Assembly (NCBI GenBank): GCA_956465555.1 | Contig: OY101119.1 | Coordinates: 2,280,629-2,344,628 of the forward strand | DNA: 64,000 nucleotides | Direction: 5' to 3' | Source: Nitzschia sp. pyKryTriq1 | Taxonomy: Eukaryota; Bacillariophyta; Bacillariophyceae; Bacillariales; Bacillariaceae | Shown: in pieces, positions 35,550-46,654 of the stretch | How the letters are laid out: every line of letters starts with the position of its first letter | Numbering within the stretch: position 1 is the first letter of the stretch | Position numbers and translations under genes: made by a program | The notes under the pieces: model-generated | What the model was told of the DNA's origin: nothing | The model's input: the letters and a program-made list of their open reading frames with translations, nothing else | The model's database searches: none

Positions 35550-35879
35550 ATGTCCCCGAGACCACCAAAGCTTCACATCGATGGCGCCATCCTCGGATTC
35601 CAACGCGGTCTCCGAAACCAGAACAACAATATCAGTTTGATCAAAATTAAGGGAGTCGATTCCAAGGAGGAAGTCGAATTCTACCTTGGAAAGAAGATTG
35701 CCTTCATCACCAAGGCCGAGGTTGCTGATAAGTTTGGAAACAAATTCCGAGTGAACTGGGGCAAGGTCTGCAGAGCGCATGGGTCCAATGGTGTTGTCCG
35801 ATGCCGATTCCGACGTAACCTTCCTCCTCAGGCGATCGGAGGAAAGGTCAGAGTCATGCTGTACCCGTCTCGTGTATAG
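35550..35879 (+). CDS. RPL35A: 60S ribosomal protein L35a (eL33)
   Basis: Intronless coding region, 109 aa, the usual length. Family blocks are visible: GAILGFQRGLRNQNNNISLIKI, EVEFYLGKKIAFI, VNWGKVCRAHGSNGVVRCRF and the final MLYPSRV. A 134-bp intron in the 5' leader (35388-35521) has consensus GTAAGT and TTTCAG ends. It is a component of the large cytosolic ribosomal subunit. Divergent from uS8. Confidence 0.97.
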   Translation: MSPRPPKLHIDGAILGFQRGLRNQNNNISLIKIKGVDSKEEVEFYLGKKIAFITKAEVADKFGNKFRVNWGKVCRAHGSNGVVRCRFRRNLPPQAIGGKVRVMLYPSRV

Positions 35880-36407
35880 AGAGACAGCTTACCACTTACT
35901 ACCGATTACTAATTACTTCGAGAAGATCGTCTGATGGAGCACACAGTACTGTAGTCTTGTCTTAGTTGCGTATGTGATTGGAACCAGTAGTGTCAATGTT
36001 GGCGTTTGTCTGTTATTTGCTTTGGGATGCACCGTGGAGGTTGAGAATGCAGCTATCTGTTCCCTCTGTTCGTACCTGTACCTGGCTACACGTAGCTCAA
36101 CCGGTAGAGAGTAACCATTAACTGCTTGTTGCGAAGAGAAACAGCGGAGGCAAGATGACGTTGCCATGTTGCTCTAGTTTTGCAACTTCTTGCCGGCAAG
36201 TTTTGTGTCTTTTACGTAGGTGGTCTCTGATAAGCGTTACTTTTCCTAGCTCTCTGGTCTGCGCGAATCATCTCTACTCTAGTAGTGATTTGCTGGGTAC
36301 CAGGTACGAGGTAGTCTAGAATTCGATGATATTCTGCAAATGATGATGTTTCACTTCTTCTCTTCTATTAGTTACAAAAGCGGATGACCCTGTGATTGTA
36401 GGATATT
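35880..36407. other. Intergenic
   Basis: Convergent 3' ends of eL33 and the RING/PDZ gene. No gene seen. Confidence 0.6.
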
Positions 36408-37661
36408 CTAAGCTAGTTCAATACGTGACTTCTCCATTAGCTCCTTGCGAACCTGAAAGAATTTACCGGCCTCGGGAGTAGCATTGACCGTGACAGAGAT
36501 AGTGTCCTCATTGTGGTGTTCATGAAGACGGTGAATGTGCTCAAGAAGTTCCGTTGCTGTACCAGTCCACTCAAGCTCGTTAACATGTGTGACAATGTCG
36601 CCTTTTCGCATCCCCACCCGTCCGGCCGGGCCACGTACCCCATAGATTGTCACTATCGGCCGAGGATTCTCTTTGTTGGGCGGAAAATAGTGATCCCCAT
36701 AGACGTGCTTAAATATGGCCTTGGATTGTGAAGGTGGTGAGATTTTACCGTCCCACTTTTCATCACTAAATGTAATGTACTTGTCCCTTGAAGAAAAGGA
36801 GGGAACGATGAAATATCCGGGCATGTGGTTGGGCAGAGGGAACGCCTTTTTGATCCGGTCCAAAATGTCGGCAGCTTTTCGTTGCTGGTTCCAGTTCGTA
36901 TTTTGATTTGCAAGCCGTGGGCGCGAGGAAGGAGGTTGCATTGAAAGTTTCAGCACGCCATTGAGGATCATGGCGGCTTGAACCAGCTTCGCGACCTCGC
37001 CACTTGTAAAAAGTTGGGTTAAAAAGACCTTTTCATCCCATCCCAAAAGTTCGTGTAATCCTTGGAAGAGCGAGCTATCAACCTTCATTCTTGGATTTTT
37101 GGGGGAGACAGGTTTGTCCAAGTATTCATCCTCACAGTCGTCATTTTCCAAGTCATCATCGGTGAGTTCCGCTAGATTTTGAAAGACAAGCCTCCAGACC
37201 GTTTCTGCTTGGGCAATTTTTTCTAGATCCACCTTTCCCTGCATTACTTTCAAATACAAACCTTGTGCCAGCTCCACCTGTCTTTTCTTTTTCCGTGTGC
37301 ACATTTCTCCTTTTAGAGACAGCTGCGTCGCTTTGAGGCTCGAATCATCGAGGGCTGTTCCATCTTTATGAAACGCCGAAAGTCCCAGACCGTGGACTTG
37401 TCGCAGTAGCAGAACCTTGGAGATATCGATGGGATACTTGGACCTGCACTGCGGACAAGCAATGTGGACTTTTACCTGCCGTGAACCGTCGCTGGCAATT
37501 TCATAATCATCTTGCGAGGACCGAACAAACTCCTGCACACATGTCGAACAAAAGTTGAAATCACAGACTTGGCATGGAAGAACGTAGGTTTCTTCCGAGA
37601 TAGAAAGATCCTCCAAACAAATGGGGCAGCTCGAGGGTGGAAGGGATGCGTCGGACACCAT
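36408..37661 (-). CDS. RING-type zinc finger and PDZ-domain protein
   Basis: Intronless, 417 aa. The N-terminus has an all-cysteine RING-like set: CPIC (12-15), CQVC (29-32), FCSTC (37-40) and, after an insert of about 30 residues, CPQC. The C-terminal 80 residues look like a PDZ domain, with the ligand loop region GRVGMRKGDIVTHVNELEWTG and the terminal strand DTISVTVNATP. The middle, about 250 residues, is of unknown fold and partly acidic. RING domains usually act as E3 ubiquitin ligases and PDZ domains bind C-termini; combining both would suit a ligase that recognises C-terminal peptides, but this is inference. Confidence 0.8.
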   Translation of the reverse strand: MVSDASLPPSSCPICLEDLSISEETYVLPCQVCDFNFCSTCVQEFVRSSQDDYEIASDGSRQVKVHIACPQCRSKYPIDISKVLLLRQVHGLGLSAFHKDGTALDDSSLKATQLSLKGEMCTRKKKRQVELAQGLYLKVMQGKVDLEKIAQAETVWRLVFQNLAELTDDDLENDDCEDEYLDKPVSPKNPRMKVDSSLFQGLHELLGWDEKVFLTQLFTSGEVAKLVQAAMILNGVLKLSMQPPSSRPRLANQNTNWNQQRKAADILDRIKKAFPLPNHMPGYFIVPSFSSRDKYITFSDEKWDGKISPPSQSKAIFKHVYGDHYFPPNKENPRPIVTIYGVRGPAGRVGMRKGDIVTHVNELEWTGTATELLEHIHRLHEHHNEDTISVTVNATPEAGKFFQVRKELMEKSRIELA

Positions 37662-38383
37662 ACTCGTTATTTATTGCGATGTCGCTGTTGCTGCTGTTGT
37701 TGTGGCCAATGCAATGGTTATTTTATGGTCAAGGATGAACGGAGGAGGAGGATTTTGGAACGAATAAAAAATGATCCCTCTCACTTTTAATACTACTGTG
37801 CACGAGTATTCTTCGTTCTTCGTACAGTAGTTAGTGGGAGGAGGCAAATAAATGCCAAAAAAGCATGGCCAATGCGCCCATCCAACCGTTCCGCCACCAC
37901 ATGCGGAAACTTCGCGTAAAACCCAACGCAAAGCAAGTCGAACTAATCAATCCGGGTCGCATGATGCAGCGGGCATACCGGTACGCAGTACAGTACCAGG
38001 TACTCGAACTGGTACGGTACCAGGCAGGTACAAGAACTTGTACTGTACTATCACTCGTACTGGTGCGATATCACTGCGACATGCAGAAGAACACAAAGAG
38101 AATGACGTGTCGACGTGGTTTCGACACAATCGCCAGAACATCGCATTTTTTGAAACCACGTTGAGTGCCTGCCTCATCAAACCGCAACAAGCTCGGTAGT
38201 ACTAGTAGTAGTAGCAAGCGCTGCTGTCATCTGCTTTCCGTCAGAACAATTCTTTCATCCGCCTTCCTTCTGATAGATACCATCCTCATCACGGTCATAA
38301 TTCGCAAACCGACACAAAAGCTCTGTCTCCTACTCCAACATATTTTAAGAACAGCAAGTCAACCGACCATCATCATCGTCATC
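37662..38383. other. Intergenic
   Basis: Divergent promoter region with GTAC-rich sequence (TACCGGTA at 37976). No gene seen. Confidence 0.6.
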
Positions 38384-39668
38384 ATGAAGCTCCGAATCAC
38401 TGCCTGCTTGTCTGTCGTCTTGGCGGTTGCCTCGACGACGAATGCCTTTGTCCCCCAGAACTCGCTGAAGAAATCTGTCGTCACGACCAGAGCGTCGTCG
38501 TCGTCGTCGTCTTTTCTTCGCATGTCGACCACTCAAGATGAAGTTAGCAAACTGCGAGAAGCGGCTGCGAAAGCTCGAGCGGATGCTGCTCGCCTTGCCA
38601 AGGTAAGAAGAACTTGAAAGAACATACGCAACGATCAAGAAAACATGGTTCGTCGTCAACTCATTATTATTTTTCGTAATCTCTTTTTAGGAACTCGGAA
38701 AAGATGAAACAATGACAGCAACAAGGGATAATAGGAAGATCCTCAGAACTGCAACCACCGACGTGGATCCCGAGGTATTGGCAGCATCTTTGAAAGAAAT
38801 CAACTTTTCAGATTCGGCGCATGCCCAGGTGGCGGCTCTGGATAAATTGCGAGAAGAGGGAACCATTTCACTCTACAAATCAGCGACGCTCGAAGCAGGC
38901 TCAGGTGATCTACGATCCTTCCCTGTTTCACTGCAGATGCTCGAAAATCGAAGTGGTCTGACAAGCGAAAAATTGGGAATTGGTGTGGAAGAAGTAAGCT
39001 TGGACGATTTCAAATATGCGACCCTTTGGGTCACTGGCGGGTGCTCAGTCGCCGGGGTTGCCGCCTTGGCCTTTCTCCCTGAAAATGTCGGAGCCACAAT
39101 TTGTTATTTGGTCGCTCTTATTCCGATTTTGTTCCTCGCTGTTGGATCCACTGCTCCCGCCGCCATTGCCAATGTTATTGCGGTGCTGAAGGGCCGTGAT
39201 ACCTCTGGAGTGTCCAGAGCTGAGCGGGTCTGTCGGCATGAAGCAGCTCATTTCTTGTGTGGATACCTATGCGGTTTGCCAATCGCCGAATATTCCACGA
39301 CGGACGAGCAAATCCCTCGGGTAGAGTTCCACGACACAAGGGAGGGTCCAGTGACGGCTAAAAGAGAGCTGAGTGAAGACGAAGTCAATGCATTGGCCGT
39401 GATTGCCATGTCAGGTTCTGTGGCCGAGGCAATGGAATTCGGATCGGCAGAGGGCTCCACTTCCGACTTGATTGGATTGGAAAATGTATTCCGTCGTTCC
39501 AAGAACTTCTTGGGTGCTGAAAAGCAACAAGATCTCACACGATGGGGGGCGCTCACTGCTTACCGTCTCTTGAACCAAAACAAGAGCCGACTAGACAAGC
39601 TTGTTCTAGCATTCGAGGCAAAGCGATCAGTGTCTGAATGCATCCGGATTTTGGAGCAATACAAGTGA
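38384..39668 (+). CDS. Plastid-targeted FtsH-like (HEAAH) membrane protein
   Basis: Two exons, 38384-38602 and 38691-39668, with an 88-bp intron. The product is 398 aa. It starts with a signal peptide and a TNAFVP junction, the diatom plastid import motif, so the start at 38384 is well supported. A coiled-coil segment rich in Ala, Lys and Glu follows. The middle has two hydrophobic segments (about residues 170-220), then RVCRHEAAHFLCGYLCGLP. HEAAH resembles the HExxH zinc site of M41 (FtsH) peptidases, and the protein resembles the plant and algal group that keeps the M41-like part without an AAA ATPase. Whether it is an active protease is unknown. Confidence 0.8.
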
Positions 39669-39937
39669 GCTCATGATTTAGAATACGAGTACTGAAAAAT
39701 AGACAATGTACAATAAAGTCAAATCAACACAAAGAAAAATGAATTACAGTAGAGAAATCTGCCTCTTCGTCAGTCACGTATTATCTATGTACTTGCTGTC
39801 GGTGGATGTCAAACATACCGTGTGCTGCTGCATATGAGTTACATATTCTTCGTTTAGAACCATCCTTTCAACCCGACACCATGTATGTATCTACTACCTT
39901 CGTTGCATTTCCGGTCGAGGTGAGATCCACCCATGCA

Positions 39938-41218
39938 TCAGTGTCCGATCAAGTCCAACACCCGCTCTACGATCGCAGCCGCCCACGCCGCATGCCCAGT
40001 GGGACTTGGATGCACGTCGTCGCTGTAGTACTCTTCTAATGTAGAGGTTTCATTAGGAGGAGGTTGTAAAAATACACCGGTACCATTGAAAAACTCAACA
40101 TGATGATCGTTATCATCGGCATAACATTCGAGCCATTGGTTGATCGTAGTGATGGTAGTACGCCATTCAGATTTTCCGTTTCGTTCTGTAAAAAGATCCA
40201 TGCCTGGCTTACCCCTTGGCAAAATAGAGTTGACCACTACCTTGGCGTTGGGACGAAGTGACCGAAGCTTTTCCACTATTTGAATATTGCCAGCCACAAT
40301 GTTTTCGACGGTGCAGTGGTCGGCGAGGTTATTTGTTCCGATGAGAACCCAAAAAACCTGCGACTGAAGTGTATCAGGAAGCTCCCCGTTTTCCAATCGA
40401 TAGAGTAATTGGGGGCACTGTAGAGAAACATGTGAGTGCAAATAAGATCAGTCGTAGTACAACAGAGAACGTGCTGGTGTTTGGTGAGCATTCAAGGCAT
40501 TGGAGGAACAACTTACTCTATCACCTCCGATCCCTAGGGCAAGCCCTTCCACCTTCCCTCCGTGCTCCTTGCTAAAGTTGTCTTGAAACACATCGTGGAT
40601 AGGGGCCCACTTTGCGAAATTAATAGCCAAATCGGTTCCATCCCAATGCTCTGTAATCGAGTCACCAAAAAAGACAACATCATACGGACTTTCTGGGACG
40701 AAGTTTGCACTCGCTTTGTTCCGTTGGTGCGTTGTATCCCATAATTCCAGGAAATTTGATTCCCGCCAATCCAGCTTGCTCGGAATGAATGGGCTCTGAC
40801 ACTTGCAATCAGGCTGTTCTGGTCCGCAGAAGGATTCCTGATCAGCCAGAAGTAGTTGATCCAACAATTCACCATACGTCATGTTGAATCGCTTCTGGCA
40901 AAAAGTTCGGAACGGAATATCATCTTCTTCGGCAGCAGCAGAAACGTTCCCATTGGTCTCTCGGTACAGTATCGTTAGAAAGAGCAACCCACTCAACACT
41001 AAGGCCGGTAGTAGACAGAAGCTGAATTTGATTTTTCCAAGTTTCGACTGCTTGTAGACCGCAGGACCAGACGAAGCAGGCAAAATTTCAAACGATTTTA
41101 CGGTCCCTCCAAGAGAAGGTTTCTCCGAAACGTCCGAAATGAGTCGGGCAAAGTCTTTACAAGTACTCGTATCACCCTCATCGTACTCATCCTGATAATC
41201 CTCTTCCAAAATCTTCAT
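39938..41218 (-). CDS. Membrane-anchored GDSL (SGNH) hydrolase
   Basis: Two exons, 41218-40517 and 40417-39938, with a 99-bp intron. The product is 393 aa. One membrane segment (residues 64-85) after an acidic cytosolic part gives a type II signal anchor. The SGNH blocks follow: FFGDSITEHW with nucleophile Ser187, LGIGGDR (block II Gly), IGTNN (block III) and DDVHPSPTGH (block V Asp and His). The fold matches PAF acetylhydrolase beta-like esterases. All catalytic residues are present. Four Cys residues between the membrane segment and the enzyme domain suggest disulfides in the lumen or outside. A diverged relative lies at 51242-52693. Confidence 0.88.
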
Positions 41219-41641
41219 AATTGCAGGATCTTCGGAAGAAGTTCATGGACGAAACGTATTTCAAACGGCAATCGAAGTTTGAGAACAAGTATTCAGTGAA
41301 AGTGAATAAAAAGAACCGTCGTCAACAAGATACGAAAACAACTAGACGACTCAACGCGGTGATTGATTTTGATTTTTCGCGCCCCCTCATCGACTTAATT
41401 GAAAGCCGCGCGGGAGCGCGCATTGTCGCGGGCTAAAAGAATAAGATGCCGAGCCGGCGATCAGCATCGAGTGGCCGACAATGGCGACGATGGGAGATGG
41501 ATGGAGGATAGGAGCTGCATACTGTACCGTACCGGTACAAGCTGCAGTGCAGTACGACTTGCTACTTGTGCAGTTCACCAGTAGTAGTCTACTCCCTACT
41601 TGTGTTGTCGATTACATACATATTTGCATTTTTGAGACAAG
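41219..41641. other. Intergenic
   Basis: Divergent promoter region between the GDSL gene and LSM1. One TACCGGTA at 41530. Confidence 0.6.
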
Positions 41642-42331
41642 ATGTCAGACGGTGCCGAAGCTCCGGCTCCAGCGACACCACCAGCGGAAGTTGGAGGCAG
41701 CAACCAGCAGCAGAAACCAGGACGAGGTGGTCGAGGAAGAGGGCAAGATGGCGGTAGAGGCCAAGGCAGCAGAGGTGGTGGACGAGGGAGGCAAAATGTT
41801 GGAGGACGTGGTCTATATAGTCCCCAGGCGGGAAGAGTGACTGGCGGGCCTGCAACGGTCGCCCCAACTTCGGGGGTGCCATACGGCCATGTTCCCGGAT
41901 ATTTACCAGGATCCTCAAGTCTTGTCGAGGAACTCGACAAGCGAGTTCTGATAGTCTTGCGCGACGGTCGACATCTCGTTGGTGTAAGTGCATACATACT
42001 ACTTCTTTGTAGGGAAGCTGCTCGTATGGTCTGCAATTCTCTAATGTTGTGTTTTTCGCAATAGATGCTGCGGTCTTTCGACCAGTTTAGCAACATGGTG
42101 TTGGAAGAGGCGTCAGAGCGAAAAATGCATCGTGATAAGGAGGGTGTGACATATTTTGCGGATGTTCCGCTGGGGGTCTACATTGTTCGGGGTGACTCGA
42201 TGGTTATGTTGGGTCAAATCGCTCCAGATCAAGGCATGAAACAAGTGGAGCTGGACGAACTCGAAAAGCTAATGAAAATGTCAGCAAGTGAACCATTGGA
42301 ATGGGACTTTGACAAAGATCTACTAGCCTAG
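41642..42331 (+). CDS. LSM1: U6 snRNA-associated Sm-like protein LSM1 with RG-rich extension
   Basis: Two exons, 41642-41983 and 42065-42331, with an 81-bp intron. The product is 202 aa. The Sm fold reads SLVEELDKRVLIVLRDGRHLVG (Sm1 start), then MLRSFDQFSNMVLEEASERK and VPLGVYIVRGDSMVMLGQI (Sm2). The pairing of LRSFDQFSN with a C-terminal helix EELDELEKLMK-like end is typical of LSM1 rather than other LSm proteins. LSM1-7 binds oligoadenylated mRNA ends and promotes decapping in P-bodies. The first 100 residues are an extension rich in Gly, Arg and Gln with RG/RGG motifs, absent from animal LSM1, which is about 133 aa. Confidence 0.88.
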
Positions 42332-42490
42332 TAGTAGATAGAAGACCGATATCATGTGCTAGAGCTGCGAACAACGTATATACTATAGACAACCATTGGT
42401 ACTGAATTACATGTTCTCCATCTGAGAAAAGAGAGGCGAATGAAACGTGTCAGAAACTGTGAATATTACATGTGAAAAATATAAACAGAG

Positions 42491-43221
42491 TCAGTCGTTG
42501 CCGAATCCAAATAATATAGTACGTACCTCGCTGTCTTGTGGGTGGCTGTTTGTCAAGACGGTGCCGCTGGATGGAGGAATGTCGTTTGTCATAGAACCTT
42601 CGGGATCCAGTACAGACATTTCCTCCTTCTTGCACTCTTTCTTGGCCTGGATTACAGCAATATCTTTTCGGGCCGAGTCAAACGCAGCTCGGATCCTGGC
42701 CTCCTTATCACTGGTAGAGATGCTATCGGAGGCCTCCAATTCCTCCATCAAGTCGTAGATCTCTACTCCAAAAGTTTGCTTACGGCTCTTGATCTCGCGC
42801 TCGAGGAACAAAATATCGGTCTGGGTTGATAAATGGTGGATATGTACGAAAGATGGGTTAGTAAGAAAGCCAAGTTGAGTCACTAAAATGTGGGAAGGAA
42901 TCCGGTCACGAATCAAGCAAGCCACTAAAATAATGACCAACCGGATGATCAGCAAATATATTACATGGTCCATCAAACAGTTCTCAATAACACCAGATAA
43001 ATCCTCAATTCTCAAGTGACCAGCAATCTCAATTGATCAGCACTGCATTGATACCACGAAGCCAACGTTCACAGAAAGCAGAATTTCGATGGGAAATACT
43101 GCCTCCAATGAGCGAACCCGGTTGCGTGACGAAAGGGATCATTGCCTACCTTGAGCATGGTTTTGGCTCCAGCGTCGACGACGCTCTTGCCAGCCTTCTT
43201 CATTTTGTCAAGGAAGCTCAT
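42491..43221 (-). CDS. Small coiled-coil protein of unknown function
   Basis: Two exons, 43221-43150 and 42820-42491, with a 329-bp intron. The product is 133 aa. MSFLDKMKKAGKSVVDAGAKTMLK opens the protein, an amphipathic helix. Then TDILFLEREIKSRKQTFGVEIYDLMEELE and a charged helical region with many Ala, Lys and Glu. It resembles other short helical proteins that bind membranes or assemble as coiled coils, but I do not recognise a family. A GTACGT sequence at 42526 could be a further donor, in which case the last 11 residues would differ. A longer ORF runs into the intron and is not favoured because the splice signals are good. Confidence 0.65.
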
Positions 43222-43906
43222 CTTTTCGGTGGTTTAGACAAAGGTATTGGTTGTATTGTTAACACTTGGGAGGTTATGGGACGAAACGATGTTGTTCTCG
43301 TCGTCGTACTCGTCGTCAGAATGCAATGGAGCACTTTTCTTCGTATGTATTCTTGCCCCGCCCGCGAAAGCAGAAGAAAGGAAGCGGCATTGTACGCGTT
43401 CCCACCGCGGTGCTAAAATTTTCATTCTGCCTTCCGTTTCGCGCCTCCAACCAGCTGGGCGGGCGCCTAAATTGAAAATTGAAGACGTCACACAAGACAT
43501 ACAAGACTCGCCTGAATGACTCATGCGAATCAATTACAAAGCCTACTTTTCATCATCCCAATGGTACGTGAACGGTATACCTGTACGACTAGGCTTTCTA
43601 GAGCTAATCTACTAGACCTGCTTTGTCGGACCATCAAAAATTGAAAGAACGTCAAAAGACTTGATTATATTCTTTGAATCCGTTTTAAAGAAAGGTAATG
43701 GATCGTCTAGAAATTCCGAATCGAGACGAAACGTTACAGAACAAATTGGTCGTCAATACTCGAGTAGTTTCCTGGAGGTACTACTCTCCTATGGCTCCGT
43801 AGTACTCCTAGAGAGGGAGAGGATTGGAGGTGGAAGACACGTAGGTGAATTTCGCTTAGCGGTTGAAAGAGATCTTATACATTAAATTGCGAGGTAATAG
43901 TAATGT
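43222..43906. other. Intergenic
   Basis: No gene seen between the coiled-coil gene and the small mitochondrial-like gene. Confidence 0.5.
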
Positions 43907-44364
43907 TTACTCGTGCTGCGGCATCGCGACAACAATATCGTCGGACTCTGCTCGTGTGATCGCAGGGTTGCGAGAAGGAGGGTCTTCGACGTACTTGATA
44001 GTGTAGTAAAGCGTCACGAAGGCGCTGATCCCCATTAGCCAGGTAGAAATACCTTCCGATGTGGAGATATTCTGGCAATCAAAGTCCAAGGCGAGTTCTG
44101 GGGCGCAAGCATCATCGAACAAACAATCGTGATTTTCCACGAGCTGCCAGAAGAAGAAATAAATTAAAAATTTGTTAGAAATAAGATTCCGGATTCCTTC
44201 CATGCGCTCAACACAACACAAACGTCTCGACTTACCGCTTCCGCAGGGGCAGGGATGCGTACAAAAGCCGGCAATGGTGGTGATCCGCCCCGCAATGCCT
44301 TTGTTTGTGTGCGGGTGGCCACAATGGACCGACGAAGGAGTGGAGTGAGCGCTCGAGACGCCAT
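43907..44364 (-). CDS. Small mitochondrial-type membrane protein (possible complex I accessory subunit)
   Basis: Two exons, 44364-44236 and 44143-43907, with a 92-bp intron. The product is 121 aa. The N-terminus MASRALTPLLRRSIVATRTQTKA is basic with no acidic residues, a mitochondrial presequence. One membrane segment (STWLMGISAFVTLYYTIKYV) follows a Cys/Asp-rich segment, and the tail PPSRNPAITRAES is polar. The layout resembles single-helix accessory subunits of NADH dehydrogenase such as NDUFB8, but I see no decisive motif. Confidence 0.6.
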
Positions 44365-44747
44365 GGTGATAAAATACACGGAAAATGGCAACGATCGATT
44401 GCGGAAGAAATCATCATGGTGGCACCATCGCTCGCTCGCCGATGCTCTGCTCGATGATGAGGCAACAACAACGCGAGTGTCGCCCGCGAGGTATCTGGAG
44501 CTCGCAAGTGGAGCTCGCAACCGACCGGGGGACTTTCTCGTACCGCGGTACCTGGTATCGTGCGCGCGGTCATTTCGAAGCTTTGGATTTTTTTTCCCGT
44601 GTTGCGTTGTTGCTTCGTTGCTTCTTGCTTCGGCAAAAAAAACATCAAGAACCAAAACTTCATAGAAAAGAGGAGTGATCCAAATACAAGGATCCTTCGT
44701 AGTTACTTTGGTTTCAGTTTCGATCTACTGCATCCGGACAGCTGAAG
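44365..44747. other. Divergent promoter region
   Basis: Lies between the starts of the small mitochondrial-type gene and the MFS transporter. Nothing else seen. Confidence 0.5.
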
Positions 44748-46438
44748 ATGGCAAATTTTGGCGGTATATTCGGACTGTCAGTTCTCCTGTGCGCCTTGAT
44801 AACCTTCCGGTCTAGTGACTACTACAAGAAGCGAAGCGGAAAGGACGTTGAATCCAGCGACTCGTCCATCACGCCGGAGGTGACCAAAGCCCACAACAGT
44901 TTGTTAAAAAGATATCTACTGGTGTACCTACTGGCGACGCTTAGCGATTGGTTGCAAGGTCCATTTGTCTATGCCTTGTACATGGATTATGGTTTCCAAC
45001 AGCATCAAATTGCGCGTCTCTTTGTAGCTGGGTTCGGATCTTCCATGATCTTTGGTAGCTTTGTGGGAGGAATGGCAGACTGGGGAGGTCGTCGGAATTT
45101 CGTGCTCATCTATGTGGCTGTCTACATTGCGAGTTGTGTGACGAAACGTAAGTATACACTGGCCGACATCACGCTCACTGCAAGAGAGTACGAAGTACGA
45201 ACGAGCAGTGCAACAGACTCACTCCTCTTGACCGTTCAAATCTTTGACTTGTAGATTTTAAAAGTTACTCGATTCTTATGCTTGGAAGACTATTGGGTGG
45301 AGTGTCGACTTCCCTTCTATTCAGCGTCTTTGACGCGTGGTTGATTCGCTCGCATGCGGATGCTGATCTTCCCAAGTCTCTCTTGTCGAAGAGCTTCTCG
45401 TGGGCAGCATTTGGAAATTCTATCATTGCCATTGTGGCAGGTTTGGTTGGAAACAAAATCGCTGAGATGCCAATGACGAAGATCACAGAAACCTTTTATA
45501 TCGGACGTTTCTTGAACCCTTTTGATCTAGCAATCGCCTGTCTGATTGCTTGTGCGCTAGGTAATACATACGTGGGGGGAAGCATATGACGAGGACATCA
45601 TCACGATCATGGCGGCAGTCAGCGGCAACATCATTCTCACCTCCCCCCTCTGCCGTTGTTATTAGGTGCCAGATTTTTGTGGGACGAGAATTATGGTGAT
45701 TCCAATGAGGAGTCGTCGGGCGACGACCAGCCAGAAAAGCGAAAAGGAGAAGGAAAATGGTACAACGGCTTGAATGATGCGTTCGTTACAACAATCAGGA
45801 ACCGAGAAATCATGCTGTGTGGTGTCATTTCATCGCTGTTCGAGGGGAGCATGTATATCTTTGTATTCATGTGGACTCCACTCTTAAAAGCCTTCGTTGA
45901 AAATCCAGCAACGGAGGAACTTCCATTTGGTGTGATCTTTTCGACATTCATGGTGTTCTGTATGAGCGGTTCTTCTCTCTTCAGCATCCTAGTCGGGTGG
46001 TATTCTGTAGAAAAACTCGCCATTGGAATTTTCGCAGTGGGTGCGATTGCCATGGGGATCGTTGCTCTTGAAATCAGTGAAACTGCTTCATTCCTTGGAA
46101 TGAATCTATTTGAAGTCTGCGTTGGAATGTATTTCCCAATCATGGGAACTATGAAAGGATCCATTGTTCCAGAAAGCAAGCGTGCTGCCATTTACAATTT
46201 GTATCGGATTCCTTTGAATTTGATTGTGGTCGTATCGTTACTCGCGGATCCACAACCCGGGGTTTCATTTGCGTTGAATTTTGTCATGCTGGCGACTGCC
46301 ACTCTCCTACAAGTTATTTTGTTCAAAAGGAGAGCAGACAGGAATGAGGCCAGTGACAGGTCAACAAAGTCACGAACTGGTATGGTCGAAACCATTCCCC
46401 TCGTATCTTCGGGAGACAAGGACGAGGAAGTAGTATAA
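44748..46438 (+). CDS. MFS transporter of the MFSD5/MOT2 (molybdate-anion transporter) type
   Basis: Three exons: 44748-45147, 45255-45560 and 45666-46438, with introns of 107 and 105 bp. The product is 492 aa with about 12 hydrophobic segments. Features of this subfamily: SDWLQGPFVYALYMDYGF in helix 2, the DWGGRR loop between helices 2 and 3, GRLLGGVSTSLLFSVFDAWLI in helix 5, and the loop IVPESKRAAIYNLYRIPLN near helix 10. The Chlamydomonas member MOT2 takes up molybdate; the animal member is MFSD5. Molybdate is needed for nitrate reductase in diatoms, which fits but is not shown here. Confidence 0.9.
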
Positions 46439-46654
46439 TTCTTGAACTCGATAATGTTATGAATGCATACACGGGTTTCCCCTCCATTCCACAGCTACTC
46501 AAGCGGGGAAATCATTCAAGAGTTCTGACATGGAACCAACTACATGGAACCAACTAGTTCAAAAGAATTATTCGTGTCAAATAAATCATAATCGGTTTGC
46601 TTTCAATTGAATTCAGAGTGACTTTCGTATTTCGTGGATAGAAACAAATCCTTC

